Shown here in pieces: positions 45,903-55,592 of a stretch of 64,000 nt of DNA. Positions within the stretch are counted from its first letter, which is position 1, and every line of letters starts with the position of its first letter. The stretch is from AC-32 sp963719275 (GTDB taxonomy: Bacteria; Actinomycetota; Thermoleophilia; Gaiellales; Gaiellaceae). Location of the stretch: the NCBI GenBank assembly GCA_963719275.1, contig CAVRBT010000010.1, forward strand, positions 449,908 through 513,907, in the 5' to 3' direction. A program made the position numbers and the translations under genes. The notes below the pieces were generated by a model. It saw nothing but the letters and a program-made list of their open reading frames with translations, was not told the origin of the DNA and did not search any database.

Positions 45903-47391
45903 AGAACAGGAGTGACGAGGCCGCTTTCTTCGCGGCGTCGATCAGCGGCTGGACCGCGAAGAACGAGCCGACGGTGACGACGAGCGCTGCCGCGACGGCC
46001 GTCTGCAGCGCGCGCTCGGGCGCAGGCGAGCCGCCTGCCACCGGGGCCAGTTGCAGCTCCTCGGAAGGCCGGAAGTACATCGCGCGGATCACGCCGAGGT
46101 AGTAGTAGAGGCTCAGGGCCGTAGCGGCGACGCCGACGATCACGAGCCACGTCCAGCCGGTCTCGTACGCAGCGGAGAAGACGTAGAACTTGCCGACGAA
46201 GCCTCCGGTCAGCGGGAACCCCGCGAAGCCGAGCATGAAGGCGACCATCGAGATCCCGAGCAGCGGCCGCTCCCAGCCGAAGCCGGCGAGGTTGTCGAAC
46301 GTGACCGGCCGGTTCAGCTCGCGCTCGCGCGCGGCGACGACCGCAAACGCGCCGACCGACATCGCGCAGTACGGGATCAGGTAGTAGAGGAGCGCGCGGG
46401 CGCCGAGCGCGTTGTTCGCCGCGATCGCGATCAGCATGAACCCCGCGTGCGAGATCGACGAGTAGGCCAGCATCCGCTTCACGTTGCGCTGGACGAGCGC
46501 CGCCAGGTTCCCAACGGCGAGCGAGGCGCAGGCGATTGCGGCGACCGTCACCGTCCAGAGGCGCGCCTCCTGCGGGAACGCGGTCACGAGCACCCGCAGC
46601 ATCAGCACGAGCGCGACCGCCTTGGTCGCGGCCGACATGAACGCCGTCACCGGAGTCGGCGCGCCCTCGTAGACGTCGGGCGTCCACATGTGGAACGGCG
46701 CCGCCGAGGCCTTGAAGCCGAGCCCGCCGATGAGGAGCGCGAGTCCCATCACGAGCAGCGCGTCGTCGCTCAGGCCCTGCTGCTGCACTACCTGCGCGAT
46801 CCGGTGGAACTCGAGCTCACCGGTGGCTCCGTACACCAGGGCGGAACCGAAGAGCAGCATCGCCGAGCCGAAACCCCCGACGATCAGGTACTTGAGGCCG
46901 GCCTCGAGCGAGCCGACGAGCTCGCGGTCGATCGCGCAGAGGATGTAGAGGCTGATCGAGAACCACTCGAGGCCGAGGAAGAGCGTCATCAGGTTGCCCG
47001 CGGTGGCCAGGAACGCCATGCCCGCCCCCGCCCAGGCCAGCAGGGCGTAGTACTCGGCGATGTGGTCGTCCGCCATCGGCTCGCGGTACGAGGTGCCGAT
47101 CGCGAGGATCCCGGAGCCCGCGATGATCATCGCCGTGAACGCGCCGAGCCGGTCGCGCTGGATCGCGTCGGCGATCACGCCGTGGCCGTTCGCACTCTGG
47201 TCGAAGAGGATCGCGGCGGCGACGAAGGCGCCCACGAAGCCCGCGAGACCCACGTACGCGGCGACGATGCGCCGGTCGACGCGCGGGACGAGCACGGCGA
47301 CGAGCAGGTTCACACTGCCGGCGGCGAGCAAGGCCAGCGGCGGCGCGAGGGCGGCCCAGTCGATAGGCGGGGTGTCGAGCGCGAGGATCAC
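45901..47391 (-). CDS. nuoN: NADH-quinone oxidoreductase subunit N
   Basis: NuoN (496 residues, about 14 transmembrane helices) is an antiporter-like proton channel of the complex I membrane arm. It shows GLEWFSISLYILCA, KYLIVGGFGSAMLLFGSALVY, FKASAAPFHMWTPDVYEGAP, the channel-lining Lys of that region and KRMLAYSSISHAGFML. GTG 47391 overlaps the nuoM stop by 4 bp. It is the last gene of the operon, and repeat A3 begins on its stop codon. Confidence 0.96.
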   Translation of the reverse strand: MILALDTPPIDWAALAPPLALLAAGSVNLLVAVLVPRVDRRIVAAYVGLAGFVGAFVAAAILFDQSANGHGVIADAIQRDRLGAFTAMIIAGSGILAIGTSYREPMADDHIAEYYALLAWAGAGMAFLATAGNLMTLFLGLEWFSISLYILCAIDRELVGSLEAGLKYLIVGGFGSAMLLFGSALVYGATGELEFHRIAQVVQQQGLSDDALLVMGLALLIGGLGFKASAAPFHMWTPDVYEGAPTPVTAFMSAATKAVALVLMLRVLVTAFPQEARLWTVTVAAIACASLAVGNLAALVQRNVKRMLAYSSISHAGFMLIAIAANNALGARALLYYLIPYCAMSVGAFAVVAARERELNRPVTFDNLAGFGWERPLLGISMVAFMLGFAGFPLTGGFVGKFYVFSAAYETGWTWLVIVGVAATALSLYYYLGVIRAMYFRPSEELQLAPVAGGSPAPERALQTAVAAALVVTVGSFFAVQPLIDAAKKAASSLLF

Positions 47392-48905
47392 GGCGACAGG
47401 CCCCTCTGGCGCAGCTCCTTCGAGAGCATCAGCAGCTGGCCGGCCTCCGTGGTTGCGATCACGCTCCCCTTGTTCGGGATCTGCGGCGCCGAGGCGAACG
47501 AGCGCTCGGTGATGGCGGCAGGCCATGCGGAGAGCACGAGCAGCAGCGCGACGAGCGGGACGATCACTGTCAGCTCGGCCGGGCGCAGGTCGAGCGCCGC
47601 CTCCGTGACCGCGGGTCCCGGGCTGCGGTGCAGCACGGCGGAGATCAGCCGCAGCATGTACATCGCCGCGAGCACCATCGCGACCGCGCCGACGATCGCG
47701 TAGCCCCAGCCGGTGCGGAAGACGCCGGCCAGGATCGCGAACTCGCCGGCGAAGGCCGCGGACCCCGGCACGGCGAGCGCGATCACGCCCGTGGTCATCA
47801 GCACCGTCGCGAGTGCGGGCCGGCCTCGCGCCATCCCGCCCAGCGCGCCGAGCTCACCGGTCGTAGTGCGCCGCTCGATCGCGCCGGCGAGCAGGAAGAG
47901 CGTCGCCGAGATGAGACCGTGGTTGACCATCTGGAGCACCGCCCCGTTCAGGCCGAGGTCGTTCACCGCGAAGAGGCCGAGCGTGATCAGTCCCATCTGC
48001 GCGAGGCTCGAGTAGGCGATCACGCCGCGCAGGTCGGGCGAGCGGAAGGCGATCAGCGAGCCGTAGACGAGGCCGCAGGCTGCGAGCACGAGGATCGGGG
48101 TGCGCAGGTCCGCAGTCGGCCCGGGGAACTTCGCGATCGCGATGCGCAGAAAGCCGTAGGCGGCGACCTTGGAGACGACGCCGCTGAGCACCGCCGAGAC
48201 CTCGGCGGACGACTCGCGGTAGGCCCCGGGAAGCCACGCGTGCAGCGGGAAGATGGGCGCCTTGACGGCAAAGGCGGCGACGAAGCCGAGGAAGATCCAG
48301 TCGCTTCCGTTCGTGCCCGACTCGACGAGGTCGAAGGTTCCCTGCGACAGGCCCAGCACGATGATCGAGGCGAGCATCAGCAGGGAGCCCGCCATCGTGT
48401 AGATCACGAACACGAGCGTCGCCCGCATCCTCCCCGCGCCGCCCCAGACACCGATCAGGAAGTAGAGCGGGACGAGCATCGCCTCCCAGAAGACGTAGAA
48501 GAGCAGCAGGTCCTGGGCGACGAAGACTCCGACGATTGCGCCAGTCAGCAGCAGCATCAGCCCGTAGTAGGTGCGCGGCCGCTCCCGCCCGGCCCACACG
48601 GCGTATCCGATCGCCGCCGCCAGGACGACCGTGGTCATCCCGACGAGCCACATCGAGAAGCCGTAGAAGCCGACGTGGTAGGAGACGTGCAGGTCGCTGA
48701 ACCAGCTCTGGCGCTGCGTCAGCTGCAGGCCGGGCTGGCCGAAGTCGAAGCGCGCGGCGGCGTCGATCCAGAGCGCGACCTCGGCGAGCGCGACGAGCAG
48801 CGCGGTCGAGCCGACCGCGAACGGCCGCAACGGCAGGATCCAGACGGCGAGCGCGCCCGCGACCGGGAGCAGGATCAGCGCCGTCGTCAGCCAGCCGGGA
48901 TCCAT
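47388..48905 (-). CDS. nuoM: NADH-quinone oxidoreductase subunit M
   Basis: NuoM (505 residues, about 14 helices) is the middle antiporter-like subunit. It carries YVFWEAMLVPLYFLIGVWGG with the key Glu, FVIYTMAGSLLMLASI, FAVKAPIFPLHAWLPGAY and GVIAYSSLAQMGLITLG. The ATG shares one base with the nuoL stop, and its stop overlaps the nuoN start. Confidence 0.96.
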   Translation of the reverse strand: MDPGWLTTALILLPVAGALAVWILPLRPFAVGSTALLVALAEVALWIDAAARFDFGQPGLQLTQRQSWFSDLHVSYHVGFYGFSMWLVGMTTVVLAAAIGYAVWAGRERPRTYYGLMLLLTGAIVGVFVAQDLLLFYVFWEAMLVPLYFLIGVWGGAGRMRATLVFVIYTMAGSLLMLASIIVLGLSQGTFDLVESGTNGSDWIFLGFVAAFAVKAPIFPLHAWLPGAYRESSAEVSAVLSGVVSKVAAYGFLRIAIAKFPGPTADLRTPILVLAACGLVYGSLIAFRSPDLRGVIAYSSLAQMGLITLGLFAVNDLGLNGAVLQMVNHGLISATLFLLAGAIERRTTTGELGALGGMARGRPALATVLMTTGVIALAVPGSAAFAGEFAILAGVFRTGWGYAIVGAVAMVLAAMYMLRLISAVLHRSPGPAVTEAALDLRPAELTVIVPLVALLLVLSAWPAAITERSFASAPQIPNKGSVIATTEAGQLLMLSKELRQRGLSP

Positions 48906-50818
48906 CAGCGGACCGCCACGAAGACGAGGGTGACGACGGCGAGGCTCGCTGCGATCGCGAACGCGTAGGTGCGGACGAGACCGGTCTGAAGGCGGCTGGT
49001 GTCCAGGCCGAGCACGCGGATGCCCTGGGCGAGCTCGCGCACCGAGCCGAACACGAGCGGCCGCTCGATCCAGCGCGAGAGCCCGTGCGCGACGAAGACC
49101 GCCGGCCGGTAGAAGACGGCGTCGTAGAGCTCGTCGAAGTAGAACTTGTGCTCCAACAAGCGGTACGCGAAGCCGCGTCGGATCGTGATCCTAGAAGCCG
49201 TAGGCTGCGAGCCGTAGAGCATCCACGCGACGCCGATCCCTGCGAGTCCGAGCAGCACGGCGAGCACCGACGAGACGAGCTCCTGCGTCCCGCTCGCCTC
49301 GACGAGCGGCCGCGAGACCGGCTCGAGCCAGTCGGTGAGCGGCGTCCAGACGTTGGCAAACTGGAGGAAGCCGCCGACCGCGGCGAGCACGGTGAGGATG
49401 CCGACGGTCGAGGTCATCGAGAACGGACCCTCGCCGTGGTGCTCGTGCCCAGGCGAGTCCGCCACCAGGTGCTCGCGCACGAACGGCGTCGGCTCGCCCC
49501 AGAAGACGATGAACAGCAGCCGAAAGGCGTAGAGGCCGGTGAGGAAGGCGCCGATCATCCCGGCGACCCAGAGCAGCTCGCCGTACCAGCCGTGGTCGAG
49601 CGCGGCGGCCAGGATCGAATCCTTCGAGAAGAAGCCCGAGAACGGCGGGATCCCCACGAGCGACAAGGAGCCGACCACGAAGGCGACGAACGTGAACGGC
49701 ATCAGCCGCCGGAGGCCGCCCATCAGCCGGATGTCCTGCTCATCGGCTAGTGCGTGGATCACGAGCCCGGCGGCGAGAAAGAGGAGCGCCTTGAAGAAGG
49801 CGTGGGTCATCAGGTGGAACATCGCCTCCGGGTAGGCCGTGAGACCCGCGCCGAGGAACATGTAGCCGATCTGTGACATCGTCGAGTAGGCGATCACGCG
49901 CTTGATGTCGGTCTGGACGAGCGCGATCAGCCCGGCCATCACGAGGGTGATCGCGCCGAGCCCCCCCGCGAGCTCGAGCACCCGCGGTGCCTGCTCGAAC
50001 AGCGGTGCGCAGCGGACGATCAGGTAGACGCCCGCGGTCACCATCGTCGCGGCGTGGATCAGCGCGCTGACGGGCGTCGGGCCTTCCATCGCGTCCGGGA
50101 GCCACGTCTGCAGCGGCAGCTGGGCCGACTTCGCGACCGCGCCGCCGAGCAGCCCGAGCGCGATCAGGTTCATCGCCCATGGCCCGCCGATCGTGTCCGC
50201 CTGTGCGAAGACCTCCTCGAAGTTCAGCGTGCCGGTCCGCTGGATGATCAGGAAGAGCGCGAGCGCCATCGTCGCGTCGCCGACCGCGTTCATCACGAAG
50301 GCCTTCTTGGCCGCGGCGATCGCAGCCGGCCGCTCGTGCCAGAACCCGATCAGCAGGTACGAGGAGAGGCCGACGAGGCCCCAGCCGACGAGCAGCATCA
50401 GGAAGTTGCCGCTCTGGACGAGAAGCAGCATCGAGAAGACGAAGATCGCCATGTAGGCGAAGTAGCGCCGCTCCTCGTCGTCGCGGTCCATGTAGCCGAT
50501 CGAGTAGGCGACGATCAGCATCCCGACCCCGGCGACGATCAGCATCATGAACGTCGAGAGCGGGTCGACGACGATGCGCAGGCCGAAGTCGAGCTGCCCC
50601 GCCGTCAGCCACTGCCACAGGGTCGACGGGTGGTAGCGGTGCTCGGGCGAGTCCCCGAGCAGCGCCGCGAACGTGACGATCGCGGCCACGAACGAGATGG
50701 CCACCGAGAGCGTCGCGAGGTAGCCGGCGCCGCGGCGCGAGAGCCGCGTCCCGCACAGCGTGATCAGCAGCGCAGCCGCGAGCGGCGAGAGCAGGCAGAT
50801 CCAGGCGGCGGCGACCAT
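48905..50818 (-). CDS. nuoL: NADH-quinone oxidoreductase subunit L
   Basis: NuoL (637 residues) is the distal antiporter-like subunit, with the long C-terminal lateral helix region after about 500. It carries FLMLLVGWGLVGLSSYLLIG, KSAQLPLQTWLPDAMEGPTP, SALIHAATMVTAGVYLI and KRVIAYSTMSQIGYMFLG. It starts one base after the nuoK stop and shares a base with nuoM. Confidence 0.96.
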   Translation of the reverse strand: MVAAAWICLLSPLAAALLITLCGTRLSRRGAGYLATLSVAISFVAAIVTFAALLGDSPEHRYHPSTLWQWLTAGQLDFGLRIVVDPLSTFMMLIVAGVGMLIVAYSIGYMDRDDEERRYFAYMAIFVFSMLLLVQSGNFLMLLVGWGLVGLSSYLLIGFWHERPAAIAAAKKAFVMNAVGDATMALALFLIIQRTGTLNFEEVFAQADTIGGPWAMNLIALGLLGGAVAKSAQLPLQTWLPDAMEGPTPVSALIHAATMVTAGVYLIVRCAPLFEQAPRVLELAGGLGAITLVMAGLIALVQTDIKRVIAYSTMSQIGYMFLGAGLTAYPEAMFHLMTHAFFKALLFLAAGLVIHALADEQDIRLMGGLRRLMPFTFVAFVVGSLSLVGIPPFSGFFSKDSILAAALDHGWYGELLWVAGMIGAFLTGLYAFRLLFIVFWGEPTPFVREHLVADSPGHEHHGEGPFSMTSTVGILTVLAAVGGFLQFANVWTPLTDWLEPVSRPLVEASGTQELVSSVLAVLLGLAGIGVAWMLYGSQPTASRITIRRGFAYRLLEHKFYFDELYDAVFYRPAVFVAHGLSRWIERPLVFGSVRELAQGIRVLGLDTSRLQTGLVRTYAFAIAASLAVVTLVFVAVR

Positions 50819-50819
50819 G

Positions 50820-51125
50820 TCAACCTCGCAGCGTGGACAGCTTGTCGACGTCGAGCTCGAGCCGGCGCCGCGCGATCGCGACGATCAGGCCGAGGCCGAC
50901 CACGACCTCCGAGGCGGCGACCGCCATCACCGTCAGCGCGAAGATCTGGCCGTCGCCCTGTCCGTAGTGGCGCGCGAATGCGATCAGGGCCAGGTTGGCG
51001 CCGTTGAGCATGATCTCCAGCGAGAGCAGGACGATCAGCGGGCTGCGGCGGATGAGCACGCCGAGCGCCCCGGTGCAGAACAGGAAGGCGGCGACGCAGA
51101 GGTACCAGACGACGTCCGGGCCCAT
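50820..51125 (-). CDS. nuoK: NADH-quinone oxidoreductase subunit K
   Basis: NuoK (101 residues, three helices) carries the conserved membrane Glu in LSLEIMLNGANLALIAFA and a second in ASEVVVGLGLIVAI. ATG 51125 is chosen because the family begins there; the long upstream frame is a shadow of nuoJ. It overlaps the nuoJ stop by one base. Confidence 0.96.
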   Translation of the reverse strand: MGPDVVWYLCVAAFLFCTGALGVLIRRSPLIVLLSLEIMLNGANLALIAFARHYGQGDGQIFALTVMAVAASEVVVGLGLIVAIARRRLELDVDKLSTLRG

Positions 51126-51682
51126 CACTGTTGCGTCTCCGCGGTGGGCGTGTCGCGCGAGTGGCTGCCGAGGATCACGCCGCCCACGGCTGCGACCAAC
51201 AGCACGATCGAGGTGATCTCGAACGCGAGCAGGTGATCGGTCAGGAAGAGCCGCCCGATCTCGTACGGCCGCCCGAAGGACGACTCGATGTCGGCGGAGT
51301 CCGAAAGGCGGCCGCTCGTCTTGAGCCCGATCACGACGATCACCTCGACGAAGAGCGCGGCCGAGGCCGCCACTGCGCCAAGCGTCTGCCAGCTCGGCCC
51401 GCCCGCCCACGGCGCGTCGGCGCGGCCGCCGAGGTAGGCGATCACGAACAGGAACATCACCATCACCGCGCCCGCGTAGACGAGCACCTGCGCCGCGGCC
51501 ACGAACTCGGCCGAGAGCAGCAGGTACATCACCGCGAGCGAGGCGAGGTTCCCGATCAGCGAGAGCGCCGAGTAGAAGGGGTTCGAGAACGAGATCACCG
51601 CGATCCCGGTGCCGAGGCACGCGAAGGCCGCAACGACCCAGACCATCCAGACCAGCACGTTCGCGGCCGAGGCGACGATCAC
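51125..51682 (-). CDS. nuoJ: NADH-quinone oxidoreductase subunit J
   Basis: NuoJ (185 residues, five helices) shows NPFYSALSLIGNLASLAVMY and LLSAEFVAAAQVLVYAGAVM with VMFLFVIAYL, the flexible TM3 region of complex I. It starts at GTG 51682, 19 bp after the nuoI stop, and its last base is shared with the nuoK start. Confidence 0.95.
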   Translation of the reverse strand: MIVASAANVLVWMVWVVAAFACLGTGIAVISFSNPFYSALSLIGNLASLAVMYLLLSAEFVAAAQVLVYAGAVMVMFLFVIAYLGGRADAPWAGGPSWQTLGAVAASAALFVEVIVVIGLKTSGRLSDSADIESSFGRPYEIGRLFLTDHLLAFEITSIVLLVAAVGGVILGSHSRDTPTAETQQ

Positions 51683-51701
51683 AAGCGGGAGGGGGCCGCC
51701 A

Positions 51702-52205
51702 TCAAGAGTGCGTCTTGTAGTAGGGGACCGGCGTGTCGAAGATCTCGGGGTCGGCGACCGGGACCTTCTTGATCGGCTCCGCGAGCAGCATGTCCTTCGT
51801 GTAGATCAGGTCGTCGCGCGAGTACTCGGAGAGCTCGAACTCGTTGCCGAGCGTGATCGCGTCGAACGGGCAGGCGAGCTCGCAGTAGCCGCAGAAGATG
51901 CAGCGGCTCATATTGATCTCGTAGATGCGCGCGTAGCGCTCGCCGGCCGAGACGCGGTTGTCGGGCGTGTTCTCCGCGGCGACGACGCGGATGCAGTCGG
52001 CGGGGCAGGCAGCCGCGCAGAGCGAGCAGCCGACGCACTTCTCGAGCCCGTTCTGGTGGAGGTGGAGCCGGTGCCGGCCGCGGAAGCGCGGGTAGAGCGG
52101 CCGCTTGTACTCCGGGTACTGCTGCGTAATCGGCTTCTTGAAGATCTGCTTGAAGGTGACGGCGAAGCCCTTGACGCTTTCGATCGGGTTCGGATTGACC
52201 TTCAT
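51702..52205 (-). CDS. nuoI: NADH-quinone oxidoreductase subunit I
   Basis: NuoI (167 residues) is an 8Fe ferredoxin-like subunit holding clusters N6a and N6b. The cysteine motifs are CVGCSLCAAACP and CIFCGYCELACP. It relays electrons from NuoG toward N2 in NuoB. A 138 bp gap containing repeat B6 separates it from nuoH, so its translation is not coupled to the upstream genes. Confidence 0.96.
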   Translation of the reverse strand: MKVNPNPIESVKGFAVTFKQIFKKPITQQYPEYKRPLYPRFRGRHRLHLHQNGLEKCVGCSLCAAACPADCIRVVAAENTPDNRVSAGERYARIYEINMSRCIFCGYCELACPFDAITLGNEFELSEYSRDDLIYTKDMLLAEPIKKVPVADPEIFDTPVPYYKTHS

Positions 52206-52242
52206 GCCGCCTCACCACGGCCGGCGAGTCCGCCGGTCATGT

Positions 52243-52301
52243 CAGACGGACGCCCGGGCAGAGCCCGTGCGTCCTGCGGTCGGCATCGCAAGCGACGCCT
52301 C
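52243..52301 (+). repeat. Family B double-hairpin repeat, copy B6, inside the nuo operon
   Basis: CAGACGGACGC, CGGGC-AGA-GCCCG, GCGTCCTG, then GGCATCGC-AA-GCGACGCC. It lies in the nuoH-nuoI gap and would be transcribed as its complement in the nuo mRNA. Confidence 0.8.
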
Positions 52302-52343
52302 GCCATCAGGAGGCCACCACGCAGGCCGACCACGTGGTGACGA

Positions 52344-53330
52344 TCATGTCGCCACCACCACGAGCGCCGTGACGAGCGCGTTGATCGTCGCCACCGGCAG
52401 TAGCACCTTCCAGCCGAAGCGCATCAGCTGGTCGTAGCGCAGGCGCGGCAGCGTCGCCCGGATCCACAGGAAGAAGAACAGGGTTATCAGCAGCTTGATC
52501 AGGAACCAGAGCGGCCCGAGAGGCGCCCACGGCCCATACCAGCCGCCGAAGAAGAGCGTCACGGCCAGGGCCGAGAGCGTGATCATGTTCACGTACTCGC
52601 CCATCTGGAACAGACCGAAGCGCATGCCGCTGTACTCCGTGTGGTAGCCCGCGACGAGCTCGGTGTCGGCCTCGGGGAGGTCGAACGGCGGCCGGTTCGT
52701 CTCCGCGACGCCAGCGATGAAGAAGACGAGCAGGCCGACCACCTGCGGGGCCGCAAACCAGATCGTGTCGTGCTGCTTGTCGACGATGTCGACCAGCGAG
52801 AGCGACTGGCCCATGATCACGACGCCGAGCACGGCGAACGTGAGCGAGACCTCGTACGAGACCATCTGCGCGCAGGTGCGCATCGAGCCGAGCAGCGAGT
52901 ATTTCGAGTGCGACGCCCAGCCGCCGACGATGAAGCCGTAGATCCCGAGCGAGCTCAGCGCGAAGATCAGGATCAGGCCAATCGAAACAGGCGCAACGAC
53001 GCCGCTCACCTCGTAGCCGGCGATGTCCCAGCCCGGGCCGAACGGGATCACGCTGAAGGCGGCCAGCGCGGTGAACGCCGAGAGCACCGGGGCCGCGATG
53101 TAGAGCACGTCCACCGCGCTCTCGGGGAAGAAGGCTTCCTTGCGGATCAGCTTCACGAGGTCCGCGATCGGCTGCAGCAGGCCGAAGGGGCCGGCGCGGT
53201 TCGGCCCGTAGCGCAGCTGCATCCGGCCGAGCACCTTGCGCTCGACCCACGTCATGTAGGCGAAGGTGAGCATCACCAGGTTGATGATCAGGAAGGCCTC
53301 GATGAGCGAGATCCACCAGCGGCTCGTCAC
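52344..53330 (-). CDS. nuoH: NADH-quinone oxidoreductase subunit H
   Basis: NuoH (328 residues, eight helices) forms much of the quinone site. It has ERKVLGRMQLRYGPNRAGP, LIRKEAFFPESAVDVLY, SKYSLLGSMRTCAQMVSYEV and FIAGVAETNRPPFDLPEADT with E-rich loops facing the quinone cavity. GTG 53330 overlaps the nuoG stop by 4 bp. Confidence 0.96.
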   Translation of the reverse strand: MTSRWWISLIEAFLIINLVMLTFAYMTWVERKVLGRMQLRYGPNRAGPFGLLQPIADLVKLIRKEAFFPESAVDVLYIAAPVLSAFTALAAFSVIPFGPGWDIAGYEVSGVVAPVSIGLILIFALSSLGIYGFIVGGWASHSKYSLLGSMRTCAQMVSYEVSLTFAVLGVVIMGQSLSLVDIVDKQHDTIWFAAPQVVGLLVFFIAGVAETNRPPFDLPEADTELVAGYHTEYSGMRFGLFQMGEYVNMITLSALAVTLFFGGWYGPWAPLGPLWFLIKLLITLFFFLWIRATLPRLRYDQLMRFGWKVLLPVATINALVTALVVVAT

Positions 53331-55510
53331 TTCGCCACCTCGACTCGGCCCCCGAGGTCGCCGGCGTACTCGGATGCGATCCGCACAATCCCCACGCGCA
53401 GGCTCCTGCTGACGCGGGCGCGCAGCTCCAGCGACGTGCCGTTGTGCGACACGGTCACGAGCTCGCCGTTTTCGATCTTGCGCCGCTCGGCGTCCTGCTC
53501 CGAAAGCTCGACCTCCGGAGCGGGCCGCTGGAACTGCAGCTCCGGCACGCGCTCGACCGCCGGCCCCGAGAACAGCGGCTTGTAGCGCACGAGCACCAGG
53601 CCCTTGCCCTTCGGCGCGGGCGGCTCCTCCGGCAGCTCGGGCTCGGGCGCCTCGCTGCGGGTGCGCAGCTCCGCGTGCTCGCCCACCTCGCCGAACGGAA
53701 GGCCGTCGTAGATCCGCGCGGAGAGCTCGGCGAAGACCGCCGACGCGAAAGGCGGCACCTCCACGCCGAAGCGCTCCGCCAGCCGCGAGATCCATGCGAG
53801 CTCGTCGGGCGCGGGCGGGATGGCAGCCCGGCGCAGGCGCTGGAGGCGGCCTTCGAGGTTCACGTACGTGCCGTCGCGCTCGAGGTAGCTCGAGCCCGGG
53901 AGAACGAGGTCGGCCCAGCCGACTGCGAGGCCGTGGAACATCGAGGTCACCAGCACTCGCTCCGAGCGCTCGGCCAGCGCGCGCACGTTCGGGTCGGCGG
54001 CGGCCTCGTCGCCGGAGACGACCAGCAGGCCGATCGGGTCGGGCGCCTCGCTCTCGCCGTCGTCCGCGGCGGCCCAGGCGTCTGCGACGCCGCGGCCGTT
54101 CGCCGTGCGCGGCAGGTGGAAGGCACCGCTGCCCGGCCGGTCCGCGAAGCCGAGCTCTCGTGCGAGTGCCGCGAGGTGCGCGCCGCCGGCGCCTTCCTCG
54201 CTCGACCAGACCAGGATCGCGCGCTCGCTCTCGCGCAGCCGTTTGCCCAGCTCGTCGTCGGCGCGGGCCAGCGTGCGGCAGCCTTCGAGCGCATCGCCTG
54301 CGTGGTGGATCTCGGCGCCCTTGCGGCGGGCAGCCCTGATCCACAGCTCGACGATCGGCGCGCGCTCGGGCACCGGCTCGTCGCCGAGCACGACGACCAG
54401 CTCCGCGTCGCGGATCGCCGAGAGCGGGAGGCGGAACGCGTCGAGCGCGGGGCTCGTCTCCTCCGGCAGCACCGCCGTGTGCGCCCCGAGCCCGCCTCGT
54501 AGCAGCTTCCCGAGCGCGTACGCCTGCTCGACCGTCTCGGAGCCCGAGAGCGCGGTCACGATCCTTCCTCCGGCGTCGCGCAGCAGCCGCTCGGCCTCGC
54601 CGAGCGCGTCGTCCCACGAAAGCTCCTCGAGCCCGCGCCGCCGAACCCGCCGCAGCGGGTCGGCGATACGGTCGGGCGCGTACAGGTGCGTGTAGCCGAA
54701 CCGGCCCTTGTCGCAGAGCCAGCCCTCGTCGACCTCCGGGTGGTTGCGCGACAGGACGCGTTTGACCTTTCCCTCGCGCGTGGTGGCCGAGATGTTGCAG
54801 CCGACCGGGCAGAGGCCGCAGACGCTCGGCACGTTCTGGATCTCCCATGGGCGCGCCTCGAAGCGGTACTGCGTCGAGGTGAGCGCGCCGACCGGGCAGA
54901 GCTCGAGTACGTTCCCGGAGAACCGCGCGCGGTAGGGCCGGTCGTCGAAGGTCGCGATGATCGACGACGCGCCGCGGTTCTGCGCCACGAGCTGGCCGTC
55001 CTCGGAGACGTTCTCCGAGAAGCGCGTGCAGCGGTAGCAGAGGATGCAGCGCTCGCGGTCGAGCGCGATCGTCGGCGAGATCGGGATCGGCTTCTCGAGC
55101 GTCCGCTTGTCGAACTCCATTCGGGTCGCGCCCGGGCCCCAGCGGAAGGTCAGGTCCTGCAGCGGGCACTCCCCGCCCTTGTCGCAGACAGGGCAGTCGA
55201 GGGGGTGGTTGACGAGGATGAACTCGAGCGTCGCGTTCTGGCCGTCGGCGGCCTTCGCGGAGGTCTGGGCTGTGTGGATCTTCAGCCCGTCCTGCGCGGT
55301 CATGGTGCAGCCGGTCTGGAGCTTCGGCATCCCTTCGACCTCGACGAGGCACATGCGGCAGGCGCCGACGGCCGGGCCGAGCCGGGGCTCGTAGCAGAAC
55401 ACCGGGATCTCGATGCCCGCGTACAGCGCCGCCTCGACGAGGCCGAGGCCCTTCGGCACCTGGATCTCGCGGTCGTCGATCGTGACGGTGACGAGCCCCG
55501 GAACGCTCAT
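53327..55510 (-). CDS. nuoG: NADH-quinone oxidoreductase subunit G
   Basis: NuoG (727 residues) has an N-terminal ferredoxin domain for N1b (FCYEPRLGPAVGACRMC, then LQTGC), the His-Cys motif for N4/N5 (HPLDCPVCDKGGECPL), two more Cys groups (CILCYRCTRFSENV, LCPVGAL) and CGLCPVGCN, consistent with the extra N7 cluster. A molybdopterin-oxidoreductase-like region without cofactor follows, then a domain VTVSHNGTSLELRARVSRS at the end. ATG 55510 is the family start. An 82 bp gap precedes it. Confidence 0.95.
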   Translation of the reverse strand: MSVPGLVTVTIDDREIQVPKGLGLVEAALYAGIEIPVFCYEPRLGPAVGACRMCLVEVEGMPKLQTGCTMTAQDGLKIHTAQTSAKAADGQNATLEFILVNHPLDCPVCDKGGECPLQDLTFRWGPGATRMEFDKRTLEKPIPISPTIALDRERCILCYRCTRFSENVSEDGQLVAQNRGASSIIATFDDRPYRARFSGNVLELCPVGALTSTQYRFEARPWEIQNVPSVCGLCPVGCNISATTREGKVKRVLSRNHPEVDEGWLCDKGRFGYTHLYAPDRIADPLRRVRRRGLEELSWDDALGEAERLLRDAGGRIVTALSGSETVEQAYALGKLLRGGLGAHTAVLPEETSPALDAFRLPLSAIRDAELVVVLGDEPVPERAPIVELWIRAARRKGAEIHHAGDALEGCRTLARADDELGKRLRESERAILVWSSEEGAGGAHLAALARELGFADRPGSGAFHLPRTANGRGVADAWAAADDGESEAPDPIGLLVVSGDEAAADPNVRALAERSERVLVTSMFHGLAVGWADLVLPGSSYLERDGTYVNLEGRLQRLRRAAIPPAPDELAWISRLAERFGVEVPPFASAVFAELSARIYDGLPFGEVGEHAELRTRSEAPEPELPEEPPAPKGKGLVLVRYKPLFSGPAVERVPELQFQRPAPEVELSEQDAERRKIENGELVTVSHNGTSLELRARVSRSLRVGIVRIASEYAGDLGGRVEVAK

Positions 55511-55592
55511 AGTGCGAGCCTCTCCTGCATGGACTGCCGCCTGCACGGCTTGGGCGGCGCGCTCAGATAGGGCGAAACCAAACGCGTAGCGT

